Shown here: positions 16,665-27,985 of the stretch, in pieces | Layout: the number at the start of each line of letters is the position of its first letter | Numbering within the stretch: position 1 is the stretch's first letter | Origin: Coffea arabica | Lineage: Eukaryota > Streptophyta > Magnoliopsida > Gentianales > Rubiaceae | Length of the DNA stretch: 64,000 bases | Direction: 5' to 3' | Assembly (NCBI RefSeq): GCF_036785885.1 | Contig: NC_092329.1 | Location: 2,728,001 to 2,792,000 of the forward strand | Notes under the pieces: model-generated | What the model saw: the letters and a program-made list of their open reading frames with translations, nothing else | Databases searched by the model: none | What the model was told of the DNA's origin: nothing | Program-made: the position numbers and the translations under genes

Positions 16665-17179
16665 TAGTTTCTAACAGAACCAATTTTGCACAAGACTAAT
16701 TGCATAATCAAGTAATAAAAATTTCGATAAATCAATTTCAAACCAAATCTGAAATAAATTAAAACACCATAAAAGTGTTTTATCCCAAACCAGATATAAA
16801 ATAAATTAAAATACTATAAAAATAAAAAATAATGTAATATATCATTTATCCAAACATAATAATTCCAACTTCACATAAGTTAAACAAATTCATTTAGAAT
16901 TAAGTAGTTAATGCCTTTGGGGAAAAAAGAATAACTTAGTTTAGTTAGATAAAATATTTTTATATTTATTTAATTATTTTTAATTTATAAACGGGTTATT
17001 GGGTCAACTCGTGGGTGACCTGAATTTGACCTGTTCTTGTTTTTTTTTTTTTTGGGTTCATCAAGTTCGACCCGATTCTGACCTGAACCCACGAAATCTC
17101 AATCCAAACCCATTAATTTCGTATTATATTCATGTTGTATTTTCAAATCGTGTCGAAAATTGCCACGCCTGCTTTTAAA

Positions 17180-17910
17180 TCCAAAAAAAAAAAAAAAGTT
17201 GGCAATAAGTCCAGATTGGCCCAGTGAGCTGAGAGTACTTGTCACATCCGCCTTTTCTCCAGGCCCTCAGTATTGCCCAAGCGCAGGCCCATAAGTAACG
17301 TTAGTTGCTATGGTTTCATGCATTAAAACTCAAAAGCCATCAAGAACCTATTATTATTTCTTGGAGTTTCATGAGTTATGCTACAATCTTCTGTTACGGC
17401 ACGCGGTACATCTACGAAGCTCCACTCCGGAATCGACTGCCAAGCATTTTTATCAAACTATTTCATGTCTCACTTCCTATTCCATCGTTGACACATCTCC
17501 AACAACATCTAGTGGTGTAGTCAAGAATGTCGAAATTTATCGCATTTATCCCTTTAATTTATGGAACTTACTTGATAAATAATTAATAGGTTATGTGGTG
17601 TAGTTAAGAAGATCGAAATTTTGTATGTCAACTAACTTATTGAAACTTGAACTCTAATTTTTAGCGAAAACGAATGATGAAAACCATCACCAAATGAATC
17701 CTTTCGTCAAATTAATAAGACAAAACAAAAAATGAATCCTCGAATTTCAAGATTGCAAAACAATTGCCATCGACGAATAGTTCATGTGATCATTAATTCT
17801 TCAAAGTCCAGATCCTTGGGGAAAGTTTCAAACTAGAAACTTTTCCTTGCAAGTAAACTTTCAACATAAATCCCAGCTGCAACTATGCAAAGTATGCACA
17901 ATGCAGGTTA
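17180..17910. other. Spacer between two hAT elements
   Basis: Contains an A run near 17185-17200 and otherwise unremarkable sequence. The two overlapping short frames at 17305-17582 have no recognisable homology. Confidence 0.5.
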
Positions 17911-18102
17911 CTGTAGTGCCTGACCCGATTGAAAAGCAGGTCACCTCTTCTATTATTAGCAATGTTTTGAAAACCGGACTGGAGGCATGGCCGGTTCGCG
18001 GTTCACCTGCAGTGCCCGACCCAATTGAAAAGCAGGTCACCTCTTCTATTATTGGCAATGTTTTGAAAATTGGACCGGACTGGCCGGTTCGACCGATTGA
18101 AC
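17911..18102. repeat. 96-bp tandem duplication covering a hAT end and its flank
   Basis: AGTGCCTGACCCGATTGAAA at 17915 recurs as AGTGCCCGACCCAATTGAAA at 18011, an offset of 96 bp. The similarity continues through the target-site duplication and into the transposon terminus (17960 and 18056). The copies differ by scattered substitutions, so the event is not very recent. Confidence 0.88.
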
Positions 18103-18355
18103 CACGAACCGGCGATGCCTTCGGTCCAATTCAATTAAAAATCCAAAGAATTAATTGAACCGGTCAAAACGGTAAAAATCAGGAGGTTCAACCGATTTTA
18201 TTAAGTATTTATTTTTTAAAATAAATATTTTAGTTTTATTCAAAATGTTTAATACTAAAATGAATAAAAAATTATTAAACCTTTGAACCGGGGGTCGAAC
18301 CGGTTGAACTAGAAGGTTTTCCGGTTCACTTCCCAGTCCGGGTTTAAAAACATTG
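17960..18355. mobile_element. Small non-autonomous hAT element (MITE) with a duplicated left end
   Basis: Ends are CAATGTTTTGAAAACCGGAC on the left and CCGGGTTTAAAAACATTG on the right, an imperfect inverted repeat. The interior has the alternating CCGGTTC/GAACCGG words typical of this widespread plant family. The flanks carry an exact 8-bp duplication, ATTATTAG (17952-17959 and 18356-18363). A second copy of the left end begins at 18056, also preceded by a near-identical site (ATTATTGG), because a 96-bp segment spanning flank and terminus was tandemly duplicated. Confidence 0.85.
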
Positions 18356-18363
18356 ATTATTAG

Positions 18364-20383
18364 TCTCAATCGATAGCAACATGCTTTGCTTGGAGACAAT
18401 GCAAAACGTTCGGACTTAAATACGTATATAGGACCTTCTTCTACAGTATTAATTTTGCATCTTCTTCTGTCTTAAACTCTGAATGGTTGCTTTTAAATCG
18501 CATATTCCTGTTCGTGTATTGATCTCTTCTTTTATGTCTGCACTTTCTTTGATTGTTCCAAGGATCACATGCAATAACCCGTGTGTGCAAATGCAACGAC
18601 ACATTAAGCTTGTTCGGCCTTACCTTTGATACAGAAAGAAAGGAGCTTGCAGGCCACCAGGAAAGCAAGAGGCCTGTAGGAATCAACCCCGTCTTTTGTC
18701 CAGATACATCCTTTAGATTCCCATTCTAATTTTCAGAAAAGAAAAGAAAGAATAAAGTAAACTAGTACTACTAGAAGAACCAATATTTTTATTTTTTTTA
18801 CCAACAAAAAATAAAATAAAACCTCTTATTGCCTTCCATTGCTGATGGGTACCGGGCAAACTTTTAAATTTTTGGGAGAAGTTAAAGAGGGAGGGCCAAT
18901 GATTACTGCAGCAGATGGGGTTGGGGGACAAATAGCAGACGCCATTTAGATTTAGGACAGTCTCGCAAGGACACTGCTAAGCGCTACCTAAGAAATCACG
19001 CGAATCTCAGTCGTCTAACAAATACTACTACTACAAGTGAGATTAACTACTACTGACAAAAAACGGGAAGTTTCTGATGGGTGTACGAAATTACTTTAAT
19101 AATGCTAACCATCATTTTCCATCTAATTTCATGTACGACCTCCTGCATGTTATTCCGCGACCGCAGTAGGTAGGTACACATATTGTAGTACTAGTATTAA
19201 ACACTGAAGGACGTACCTAACCCCCCATGCAAGTTTCTGATTAATAGGGTAGTTGGTTAAAGTTTAATGTATTAATTGGTGGAGATCTAAGTAATCAGCT
19301 AATGGACAGATAAATTTACCTTATCTTGAATTCAGAGACTTGGAATTTTAACCAGAAAGAAAGAAACTAGGAGAGTAATGACGCTGCAGCATATGCCGAT
19401 GCACGGATGCATGTGCGCGCAATAATATCTTTCTGAGAGAGAAAGAAAGAAGGGAAGAGCGCAAATGCGATTGGTCTCTCTCAGGGATCACTAGGATGTG
19501 CTTAATTTTGCTCTAATGATCAGTCTCTGGTCAAACTCATTTTTCTTCCATATTCCCACTTAATGGTCATCCCGCGTGCCCCCACCACGGCCCGTTTTAC
19601 CGCAGCTAGCAAGCATACTACTATGTGGACATGGTGCCAGCTCCCTCGAAATACTATGGGGTAGTAGAATCAAACTAAGAGAACATATCACTATGAAAAT
19701 ATTACGGAGGTGAGATACTAATCAGTGTTTGCAGATTTGTTTGGATCGGAAAATTTTTACGTTTTTTGTAAATACAATTATTTTACTTCACACACATCAA
19801 ATCGTTGTAGTATATCTTTCTAAAAAATCTTCTAAAAATAGCAATCCATACGACTAAAATTTTGCGCTCTTTTCTCCTAAAAATCGAGGTATCAAAAGGA
19901 CAAATGTAATAGTCAAGATAAGTAATTAATGGGATTCCCGGTTTTTGCCAACAAAGGCAAACCCAACGGTTGTGTGAAAAGCGGATTAAAAGACAACCCG
20001 GGTATTAACTCCAATGTAAATCACAAATTAACCTGAAAAGAAAACAAAAGGCACAAATTATTCATAAAGTGGGGCAGTTGAACCAGACAAGGCTCGTCAA
20101 CCTTTTCCTCTTTTGTAAACAATTTGACAAGTAAATGCCACCCAGAAAGCATCTTGTTATGTACAACACCGAGAATGGTCCATCTCCTAGCCATCTGTAG
20201 TCGTAGATTTAGTTTATTATTCCTTTCTTTTTCTTTTTCTCTTCCCTCTGTTTTCTTCCTCAGACTTTGGAACTTTTCTTCCCAACAAAAACAGTTGGGA
20301 ATATGGATAGCCACAGTAAAATGGTAAAACTACAATCGCGTCGTACAATACAACACAGAAAACTACGTGAGAAAACGCCAAAC
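18364..20383. other. Spacer 3' of the C2H2 gene
   Basis: AT-rich, with no gene recognised. 19735-19852 may be a small MITE: it opens near TTTGGATCGG and closes near GCAATCCATAC, partly inverted ends, but I found no clean target duplication. 20030-20383 is probably 3' UTR and flank of the gene at 20384-23574. Confidence 0.45.
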
Positions 20384-23300
20384 CTAAGATTCAAGGGCTT
20401 TGTAGATCACTACGAAACAAGGTAGGATAGCCCTGGGATTAAATACGTAAAGCTCCTCGAGATTCGAGTACACTCCGGCGTACCCGGCTACCGAGTCGTA
20501 TGAGCCGGCAGCCAACGTGCCAGCATCGTCCTCCTCCACCGCCGCATCATCCGCCATGCGCTTCACCCTCCCTGCTATTACACGGCAAACCAACATCGCT
20601 CTCCGGCCACCGTCGGAGCCCAGGCCAAGGCAGTCGTGGGCCCTACCACTGCTTGCGGTCGTGCGGACTCCACTCGACTTGTTACCTTGGAAGCCGTGCC
20701 GGATGATAGTGCATACTCCACAGCCGGGGACTAAGCCGCACAGGCTGGAGGACCCGCGTGCGCCGAGCGAGCAAGTGAGGCTGGTGCAGTGGAATCTTAG
20801 CAGCTCGTTGCCATCGGCGGCGCACCGGGGGTTTTTCTTGCTGTTGCTGTTTGCACGTATCTTCACTGCATCTCTGCAGTCCTCGAACCGTTGGATCGTG
20901 CGTTGAGTGTTGTGGACCTTTAGGATCCGTTCGATGCTGCAGATTGGATTGTCCTTCTTGAGCCAGCTTGATTTGAAGATTATCTCCACGATATTGCGGC
21001 TTGAATCTTCGGGTCCCAGCTCACCCACTGTAGCATGCATGCACATAAGTAAATAACCCTTTCCTTTTTTTTTTTTTAGGAAAATATCCCACAAAGATAG
21101 ACTAACTGCAAATTGATTTGCATTAAGGATTTGAATAAATCTTGTATGCACTAATAGGCTGCTGGATGCATCCCACATGTACACCCAAAAAAAAAGGGTT
21201 AAAGTTCAATTTGATATCATATGCATCCATGCTCGTTTCTATAGTATATATAAAATTAATTCTTAAAATTTTAACTTTTCCTTTCATATATATAATACAT
21301 AGTTGATATTGTGGCAACTGAGAGTTTAATGCCATGGCAATTTTGTTTTAATTACCAAAAATACTCTTCTAGGATTGAAATTAATTTAAAAAAAATCAGT
21401 GTGGCAAATTGAAAGCCAATGTCACCTGCATATGTTTCAAAACTAGTTTTACAAGCAAGGAGAATAGTTATATGGAAGGGAAGAATTGTAAGATTGAAAA
21501 AGAGCTTCTCAAAAAATATGAGACTCTTATATAGAGGTAATTCCCATTTTCTAGAAATGGAATACATGCCCACTCATAACATCTTGAAGTAGAAGAGGTA
21601 GGAGAATTTGGTTCTCTTCAGTAAATTTTTTCTCCATTTTTTATAATAAACATCTCATGTAGATGTATGATGTAATGTATGACATGTGTCATCATTTATT
21701 GAAAAAAAATATGATCGTTTTAAATTTGATTAATTATTATTATTATTAATAAATGAAAATATATATCATGCATTCAAATGTGTAGTACAAAAAATGAAAA
21801 ATAGAGAAAAAATCCACTGATAAGGGGCAAAGTCCGAGGTCGTAGAGCACACAAGAATCAAATGATACCCAAAAAAAAAAAAAAAAGAAAATCCTAATCA
21901 GCCATTGACCTATATTAGAAGGTTAGATCATCCAAGCAACACGTAGAAATCAGATAATAATAATTGTTGACCAATAACAATCAGCCACGGTCTGAACGTC
22001 GGGTACTTATCGATTTTATGAGGTGACAACTGTAAATTTGTACCCGATGGTCCACAGCACAATGAAGTTGGCGAAGTACTGGTGTCTGTGTAGCAGAAAA
22101 GGGAAGGCAAATGCTTATAATGAACCATAAATGTCGTACTATCAATTTTTAATATGGCCATAAGATAGCAATTAATGCCGTTTGCCTTGCACTAGCAGCA
22201 CATTTTCCCCCCAAAAACTTTGGAGATTCAATTTTGTTTGAGGTCAACCTCAATTTAAGGAGTTCTCAACTTTGTACAGTGTGATGCTTCTAATTTTCCG
22301 GACAAGATAAATTGATCAAAGTCTTAGAAGCGAAATGAAGAGGGATCCTATAGGTATAATTGTACTAACAATCGATCTAATACCAACCGTAGGGTATTGT
22401 ATTACTTCCTCCTACATAACATCTTTACCAACACAAAACAGTATTCTCTTTCTCCTAAAAAAGTTTTTGATTTTTGTTTTGCTGTAGAAAAAAAAGTTTT
22501 TGATGTTGCAGTTGACACAAATTTCAGCAAAATGAACAGTCAAAATAGTAGCACAAGAAAACCAAGTTGAGAAAAGCTTGGTCATCACTCGTCTCCATCT
22601 TTCGTTCAAAGAGGGCATCCTCATATTTATTGCTAAACTGAATTTCATCTGTGTCACCATGAATAGAAGAGGAAACTATGAAAATTAGTAGTTTTAGTAC
22701 GAATGCTGTTGCAAAACCATAGACTAGAAGGGATAGGCTCACAAGACATGATTCCAGCCTTCTATAGGAGGGTCAACCTAGCTAAAATTATACACAGTTA
22801 AAAATATAGAAATGGTAAAAACGAAAGAAGAAGAGTACCAGCATGCCTGACCGCTTGATGATGCTCCAAGCTCTCAATTTTTGGGAAGACCTCTCCGCAT
22901 TCAGAGCAAGCACATATGGTTGTCCTTGGCAAAGGATACCTGCATAACCCCCCCAAAAAAAAAAACCTTCAATTCTCAAGACAGAAAATAAAAAATAAAA
23001 GTAATTGTAGTTAAGCAGCTATGCCTTATGACCTGCTAGGATCAACTATGGTGTGGCACTCATAACATCCAGAGAGCTTTCTGAATTGCATGCCTCTACA
23101 GGACCCATTGTTGTACGTCACACTAGTACCGTTTGATCTGAGTGAGCTTGAGAAAGACCTGGAGGATGATCCATGAGAAGATTTCTTGCTAAGAAGTCGC
23201 GTTTCCTGTCCAACGCTACTGCTTTCAGGAGAATTATCAGCTCTGTGGACCACCCTGCTCGTGTTCCCATAAACAACATCCCTGAAAGAGCATATTGAGC

Positions 23301-23574
23301 TGCAAGACCCCAACTTTGGGATTGAGGGATCATGAACTTTTGACCCTTCGATCTGCTTGCAAGTCAACAAGTTCTTGAATTGGTCCCACGATGATGGTGG
23401 CTTCTGAGGTTGTTGCTTTTTCCTGCGTTTTGATGGATGTTTCTTGTTATTATGACTGGTCTTCTCTGATGGCGTCTTCCGTGGTTCTGGTAAGGAAGTG
23501 AGCAGTGCCATGAAAAGTAGAGCTACAAAACACAAGCGAAGTTGTGGTAATGAAGAGGGACCTCTCTCATTCAT
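20384..23574 (-). CDS. C2H2-type zinc-finger protein with PARP-like C-terminal region (At1g75710-like)
   Basis: Three exons on the minus strand: 23033-23574, 22839-22939 and 20384-21027. They join in frame to 429 codons including the stop (428 aa). I chose the ATG at 23574 because MNERGPSS is followed by a long conserved-looking frame and the upstream sequence reads as a leader. Residues about 11-28 are strongly hydrophobic (LRLCFVALLFMALL), then comes a Lys/Pro/Ser-rich linker. A single C2H2 finger (CSECGEVFPK then HHQAVRH; C192, C195, H207 or H208, H213) is coded mainly by exon 2. Exon 3 holds the large conserved domain with RFHCTSLTCSL, GCGVCTIIRHGF, RRAMLVCRVIAGRV and a YAGVYSNLEELYVFNP stretch. 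This resembles the plant family usually annotated as C2H2-like zinc finger, whose C-terminus has a PARP-like fold. Biochemical role unknown. Confidence 0.9.
21619..21819. mobile_element. Possible MITE with AT-rich inverted ends
   Basis: CAGTAAATTTTTTCTCCATT on the left matches, in inverse orientation, ATAGAGAAAAAATCCACTG on the right, framing about 200 bp of AT-rich sequence within the second intron of the C2H2 gene. No convincing target-site duplication was seen, so the family is left open. Confidence 0.5.
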
Positions 23575-25117
23575 GGAATGGAGAGAAAGAAAGAATATAA
23601 TGGGGAAATTGGTTTTTAAAACTTGGAGACTTGAGAGGGAGGACGTTTCTTTAATGGAAGTGGGGAGGGATCCAAGATGGGGCAGCAGGGAAGGCAAAGA
23701 GAAGTTGGCCGGGCCTTGATTTCGGCTGGGGGAGTCAATAATGTTTCCTCTTTACTCTATTCCAATATGCCCCTTTACTTTTACTATTATCCCGTAATTA
23801 CTTGATTTGTCTAATGTACTTTTAATCAAACTTCTTTATGGGGTCCAATTACTCTTTGCTCTTTGCTCCTCGTGTTTGTCATTCTATTTGCCCCTATACC
23901 TCAGAATTAACAAGTAATCTCTTCATTTGTCTAAAGTGCTGACAGTCAAACCTCCTATGCAAGACTGTAAAGACGTACAAAGAAGCTGATTAAAAGGATT
24001 TTGTGTCTACTTGATTAGACTTCCATAATCATAAACATCTTTAATTTTTCAAATGTGCTTTACCTTGCGGTTTGTCCTTCCTTAGTAATCCATTCGGGTT
24101 ACATATTAAAGATTAAAAGCAAAAGCTTATAATCAAACCTACTTTATAATCTCTGCTCTCATTAGATTTGACATTTCAGGAGACCAAGTCAAGCCATTGC
24201 ACATCAAGTGGTAAGGACTACTCGATTAAGCTGGACCCATCATCCAATTTATGAACCAATTTATGAATTTGGGTATGAAGAGCAAAGCGTGTGGAGGGGT
24301 TAGGCCGGCTAACTTCGCTTGTGCGTGCAGGTAGTCTGCTTTTATATGGTAAATTTTATAGCATTTTTTTCTTCTTTTGATCTTTTTCTCTTAATAATAG
24401 TGGCGAAGCAAGAAAAGAAAGAAAAAAAAAAAAAAAGTGGCGAAGCAAGCAAGCTAGCAGAACAGGATTTGCCTTGCATCGGAAAGGCATTATGTCATTT
24501 TCTTCCTGTCATTCTAAAAGAAAAACAGTGGAAGGCCTAGGGATACCAAATTGACGCCTTTGCTTTAAGGTTCTAAATGATGAACAAAGTGCTTGACAGC
24601 TCAAGTGAAGATTATAGGATTATCATTTTGATTTGTGTATTTAGCTTATTGTGATACTTCTCGGATGCTGTTTGCTTGTTTTCCAGAAATCGGCAAGCTT
24701 AATTCAATATATACTGGATATTCCTTATTGTCGACGAGTTAACTGATGTTGAGCATACATTTGTTACTCGATTTGGTTTCCTCCATGTATAATTGAAAAA
24801 ACATTATGTATTTCTTTTCGTTTAAGCCGGTTCAATTTTGATCACTACTATAGGTCATGATATGACTTCAAAATCATAAATCAGTTGCAAAAATTCTTAC
24901 AAATCGTCCACTAATATGATTTATATGTTAACTGGATTCAAACACATGAACTTTTGTCAGAAACGTATGACTAAACGCTAACTAGCCCGTATGAAGATTT
25001 TGCTTATTATCCTCCAAAAAAGCACCAAGCCCCCGTCCACCGGGTAACGAACAAATGTGTAGTGTCTTAGTTCACCTGCTGTACTGCTACTCCTGTCAAC
25101 AGACATAAAGTGTTTAT
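23575..25117. other. Upstream region of the C2H2 gene and spacer
   Basis: 23575-23720 is purine-rich on the plus strand and is probably the 5' UTR and core promoter of the C2H2 gene. The rest is AT-rich with no gene recognised; the short open frame at 24319-24540 runs through an A-rich tract and is not supported. Confidence 0.5.
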
Positions 25118-25827
25118 TGTTAGATTCATGAGTAAAGAATTATATCTCACATTGGTTCGATAGATAGAAAAAGAGCGGTTAATACGTAAGTAAAGCCCGA
25201 AACTCAATGGCTTAAGTTTTTTGGTCAAAGTTGGGTTCCTGACTTACATATTGGATTCTTTGATGTACTCTCGAGAGATATTTCTCCCTATCAAATTGGT
25301 ATCAAAGTTTTAAATTGCGAGACTGGACTACTCATGGGGCAAGTCGATCCTTTTCGAAGTTGGACTAGTGAAAATTCTCTTATTGGTGGTGGATCGAAGT
25401 GTGAAGAAGTTTGGTTGGTGTTGGACCAGGTAAGTCATGGGTTTAGCAGGGAGTCCAGTTGGTGTTAGACCAAGGAGCTAAAAGTTGGCAGAGGTCTAGA
25501 ATGCAGTTTGGATGTTGAAAAAAAGCGAGTTCATGTTTAGGAAAATATGTGACCTTAGGCGATAATATGGGTTAACATTGAGTATTATAGTTGGTTTGAA
25601 GAAGAACTTATAAATTTGGGTTTAATGTGAGGGGTTACTGAGATTTGTTAGATTCATGAGTAAAAAACTATATCCCACATTGGTCCGAGAAATATGTCCT
25701 ACATTGGTACGAGAAATAGAAAAAGACCATCCAAGATTTAATGGTTTAAATTTTTGGGTTAAAGTTGAGTTGTTGACTTATATTCTGAACTATTTAGTGG
25801 ATTGTTTTGAAATGTTTCTTCCTATCA
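25118..25827 (+). mobile_element. TRIM (terminal-repeat retrotransposon in miniature), fossil
   Basis: Two direct repeats, 25118-25293 and 25646-25827, both open TGTTAGATTCATGAGTAAA and close with CTATCA. Just inside the left repeat, TGGTATCAAAG (from 25297) resembles a primer-binding site for initiator methionine tRNA. A purine-rich stretch with GTGAGGGG lies shortly before the right repeat. The flanks TTTAT (25113-25117) and TTCAT (25828-25832) are a near-match 5-bp target duplication. At 710 bp with no coding capacity it fits the non-coding TRIM group of LTR elements. The two repeats have diverged clearly, so the insertion is old. Confidence 0.82.
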
Positions 25828-25832
25828 TTCAT

Positions 25833-27985
25833 GATATGTTTGATAGGAAAACTATCGGACTTTATTGAACCGTAGTTGATAGTTCTTATCGATATTTACG
25901 CACCTATCTGTGTGCCTATAATCATATACTAGTATTCGTGCGTTTATTCTTCTTCTTTCCTTGAAAACGAAGCGCATATTTTCCTACCATGCTGGGCATA
26001 GCTAAACTCTTGAAGCAACTTGAGCCTCATATATATGGGTAGTGCGCATCAAGATTCCAAAACACAAGCATAAGAAAAAGCGCAAGAGCCAAAAGAGAGA
26101 GGCGTCGTGCATGCTACAACACAACGGGAGCAAAAACAACGATTGACCAACTGGCGTATTTGCATATTCAATGTCTTCTTCCTAATCCATATATATTGGT
26201 ACATCTAATCCAACCAATCCGTCCCATTTGCCCAAAAACTGGGCTAGAATTCTCCCATGACGAATCTCCATCAGTGACGTACCATCATTCAGCCACCATG
26301 TGAAATACAACGAACGTGCTAAGCTTAGTCTCTAACTCCACTCCTACGCATCCTAAAATCCACTCACTCTTTATCTCCAAATATCAAAGCATTTCCAAGT
26401 TATTGTGCAAATATTGAGGACTAAAGCGTCAGCAACCCAAAAAACAAAAATTTCAGGAGCATGTTGGCATATTATTATTGTTATTGGTGTGCCTTTTTTG
26501 TCGTCAATTATACAGCAGTCAACGACAAGGCATGCCCTTTTTTTTTTTTTTTTTTTTTGTATTTACATATATAATAAACTAGAGCGTGGCATCTTCTTGG
26601 TTGAGTGCAAGCATCATCGTCTCAATAATAATAAGAAGAGTAGATAATCCGAGCAGTTAGAAGTCAGATATTGTGATGCTGATTCTAGCCAACAACTATA
26701 CATAGATAGACGCATATGTTTATTCATGTTTGTTTTCTCATATACGCATGCGAACCTGTGTGACTTTGTATCTAATTAACTTGAATCTGATTCATCACAA
26801 CGTAACTTGAACGACTTGTAAACGATTCCCATCAGCAGTAGAAGTATTAAAAAGATGGTCCTCTTTAATTTGATGGTGATCGAATTGAGAACTAACTTGC
26901 TCTTCCACAAGCGTATTGTACACTTAAGCACTGGCTTTGGCTTTATTATAAATTATATAAGCAAGAAAAATAGTATATGCTTCCTTCGATAGTCTTCAAT
27001 GTTTTGTCAAGCTTCCCTGATATTAAAATTGCGATAACAATAACAGAAATGCCATTGAGGCTTTTTTAAGGAGAGGTCCAAAGTTGAACTAGTCAATTGA
27101 TAGGATCATTGTTTCTTCTTTTTTTTTTTTAATAATATATTTGCTTTTGCAATATAATTGATGGGTCTAGTTAAACAAACAGAGTGTAGTTTTTTTTTTT
27201 TTTTTTAAAATAAAAGTTGATCAGAAAATGTATAAACTGCTGCATGCAGAAGGCAATAAACGTAAATGTATGCATTTACATAATAAGTTGAGCGCAATAA
27301 AAAGATCCATAATAACTAAATTGGGCGTGCTAACAAAACCACTTATTCGTAAAACCAATAATTAAGTTTCCTGTTAATTTCTCTTCTCAAGTGACATACT
27401 AGCTTGGACAGAAGAACTGATGGATCAATTAGGCATTTGAATATTACCTCTTGGGTGTGTTGCAATTAGCTAATCAAATGTCATTATTCCACAACCTAAT
27501 TTTATAAGGTTAATTTCAAAATATATTGAATACCAATTGCTATGCTGGCTCACAACAGAATAGACTTTCCAACAAAACAGACATGCCGATAAAGCATTAA
27601 GTTTAGTAGAAAATGCATCCCAAGAATAAAAGACAGAATAAAAATTTAAAAAAAAAAAACCAACTCGAGAACTACAAAGTTACTGGACCTAGTGGGCCAT
27701 CCATTGACTACCCATTGAGCAGCCCAAACAGTTGGGCCATTTAATAGACCGAGAATCGAACAATAGCAGCCCAGAAGCGCACAGATTGGAGCCGATTGTT
27801 TTACTACTTTCCAGTTTCCGGTAAACCCTTTTCTAGGGTTTTAGTCCTTCAATCTTTGATGTCCCAAAAATTCCAAATCCTTAATCAGAGCCTATTAGCT
27901 CTTTTAATCTTTTCAATAATCGTTTGAAATCTTCCAATATTGAAATTTATTTATTTTTTTAAAAAATCAAAATCAAAATCCAAAG
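25833..27985. other. Spacer between TRIM and TRM6
   Basis: AT-rich, with T runs at about 26539-26559, 27118-27131 and 27189-27206. 27660-27985 probably contains the TRM6 promoter and 5' UTR. No gene or structural RNA recognised. Confidence 0.55.

Larger units (their letters stand above)
14991..17171. mobile_element. Non-autonomous hAT-type DNA transposon, interrupted by a Mutator-like element
   Basis: Starts TAGTGGTGGCAATCGGGTC and ends ATTGCCACGCCTG. The ends are inverted repeats matching at 10 of 13 positions. It is flanked by CTTTCAAA (14983-14990) and CTTTTAAA (17172-17179), an 8-bp target-site duplication with one mismatch, as expected for hAT elements. The subterminal regions are rich in GGGTC/GACCC-type words on both sides (about 15005-15130 and 16990-17130), common in plant hAT elements. 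Without the nested insertion it is about 690 bp and has no transposase. Nested content: 15181-16664. Confidence 0.85.

Noticed and set aside
17305-17582. Two overlapping frames downstream of the hAT element
   Set aside because: Short, overlapping and without family resemblance.
18270-18330. tRNA-like words (GGTCGAACC) near 18290
   Set aside because: They are the CCGGTTC/GAACCGG words of the hAT element; no cloverleaf could be drawn.
20517-20906. 129-codon plus-strand frame opposite the C2H2 third exon
   Set aside because: Proline-rich shadow of a GC-rich exon whose minus-strand frame matches a known family.
25656-25868. 70-codon open frame at the right end of the TRIM
   Set aside because: Lies within the terminal repeat and its flank; TRIM elements are non-coding.
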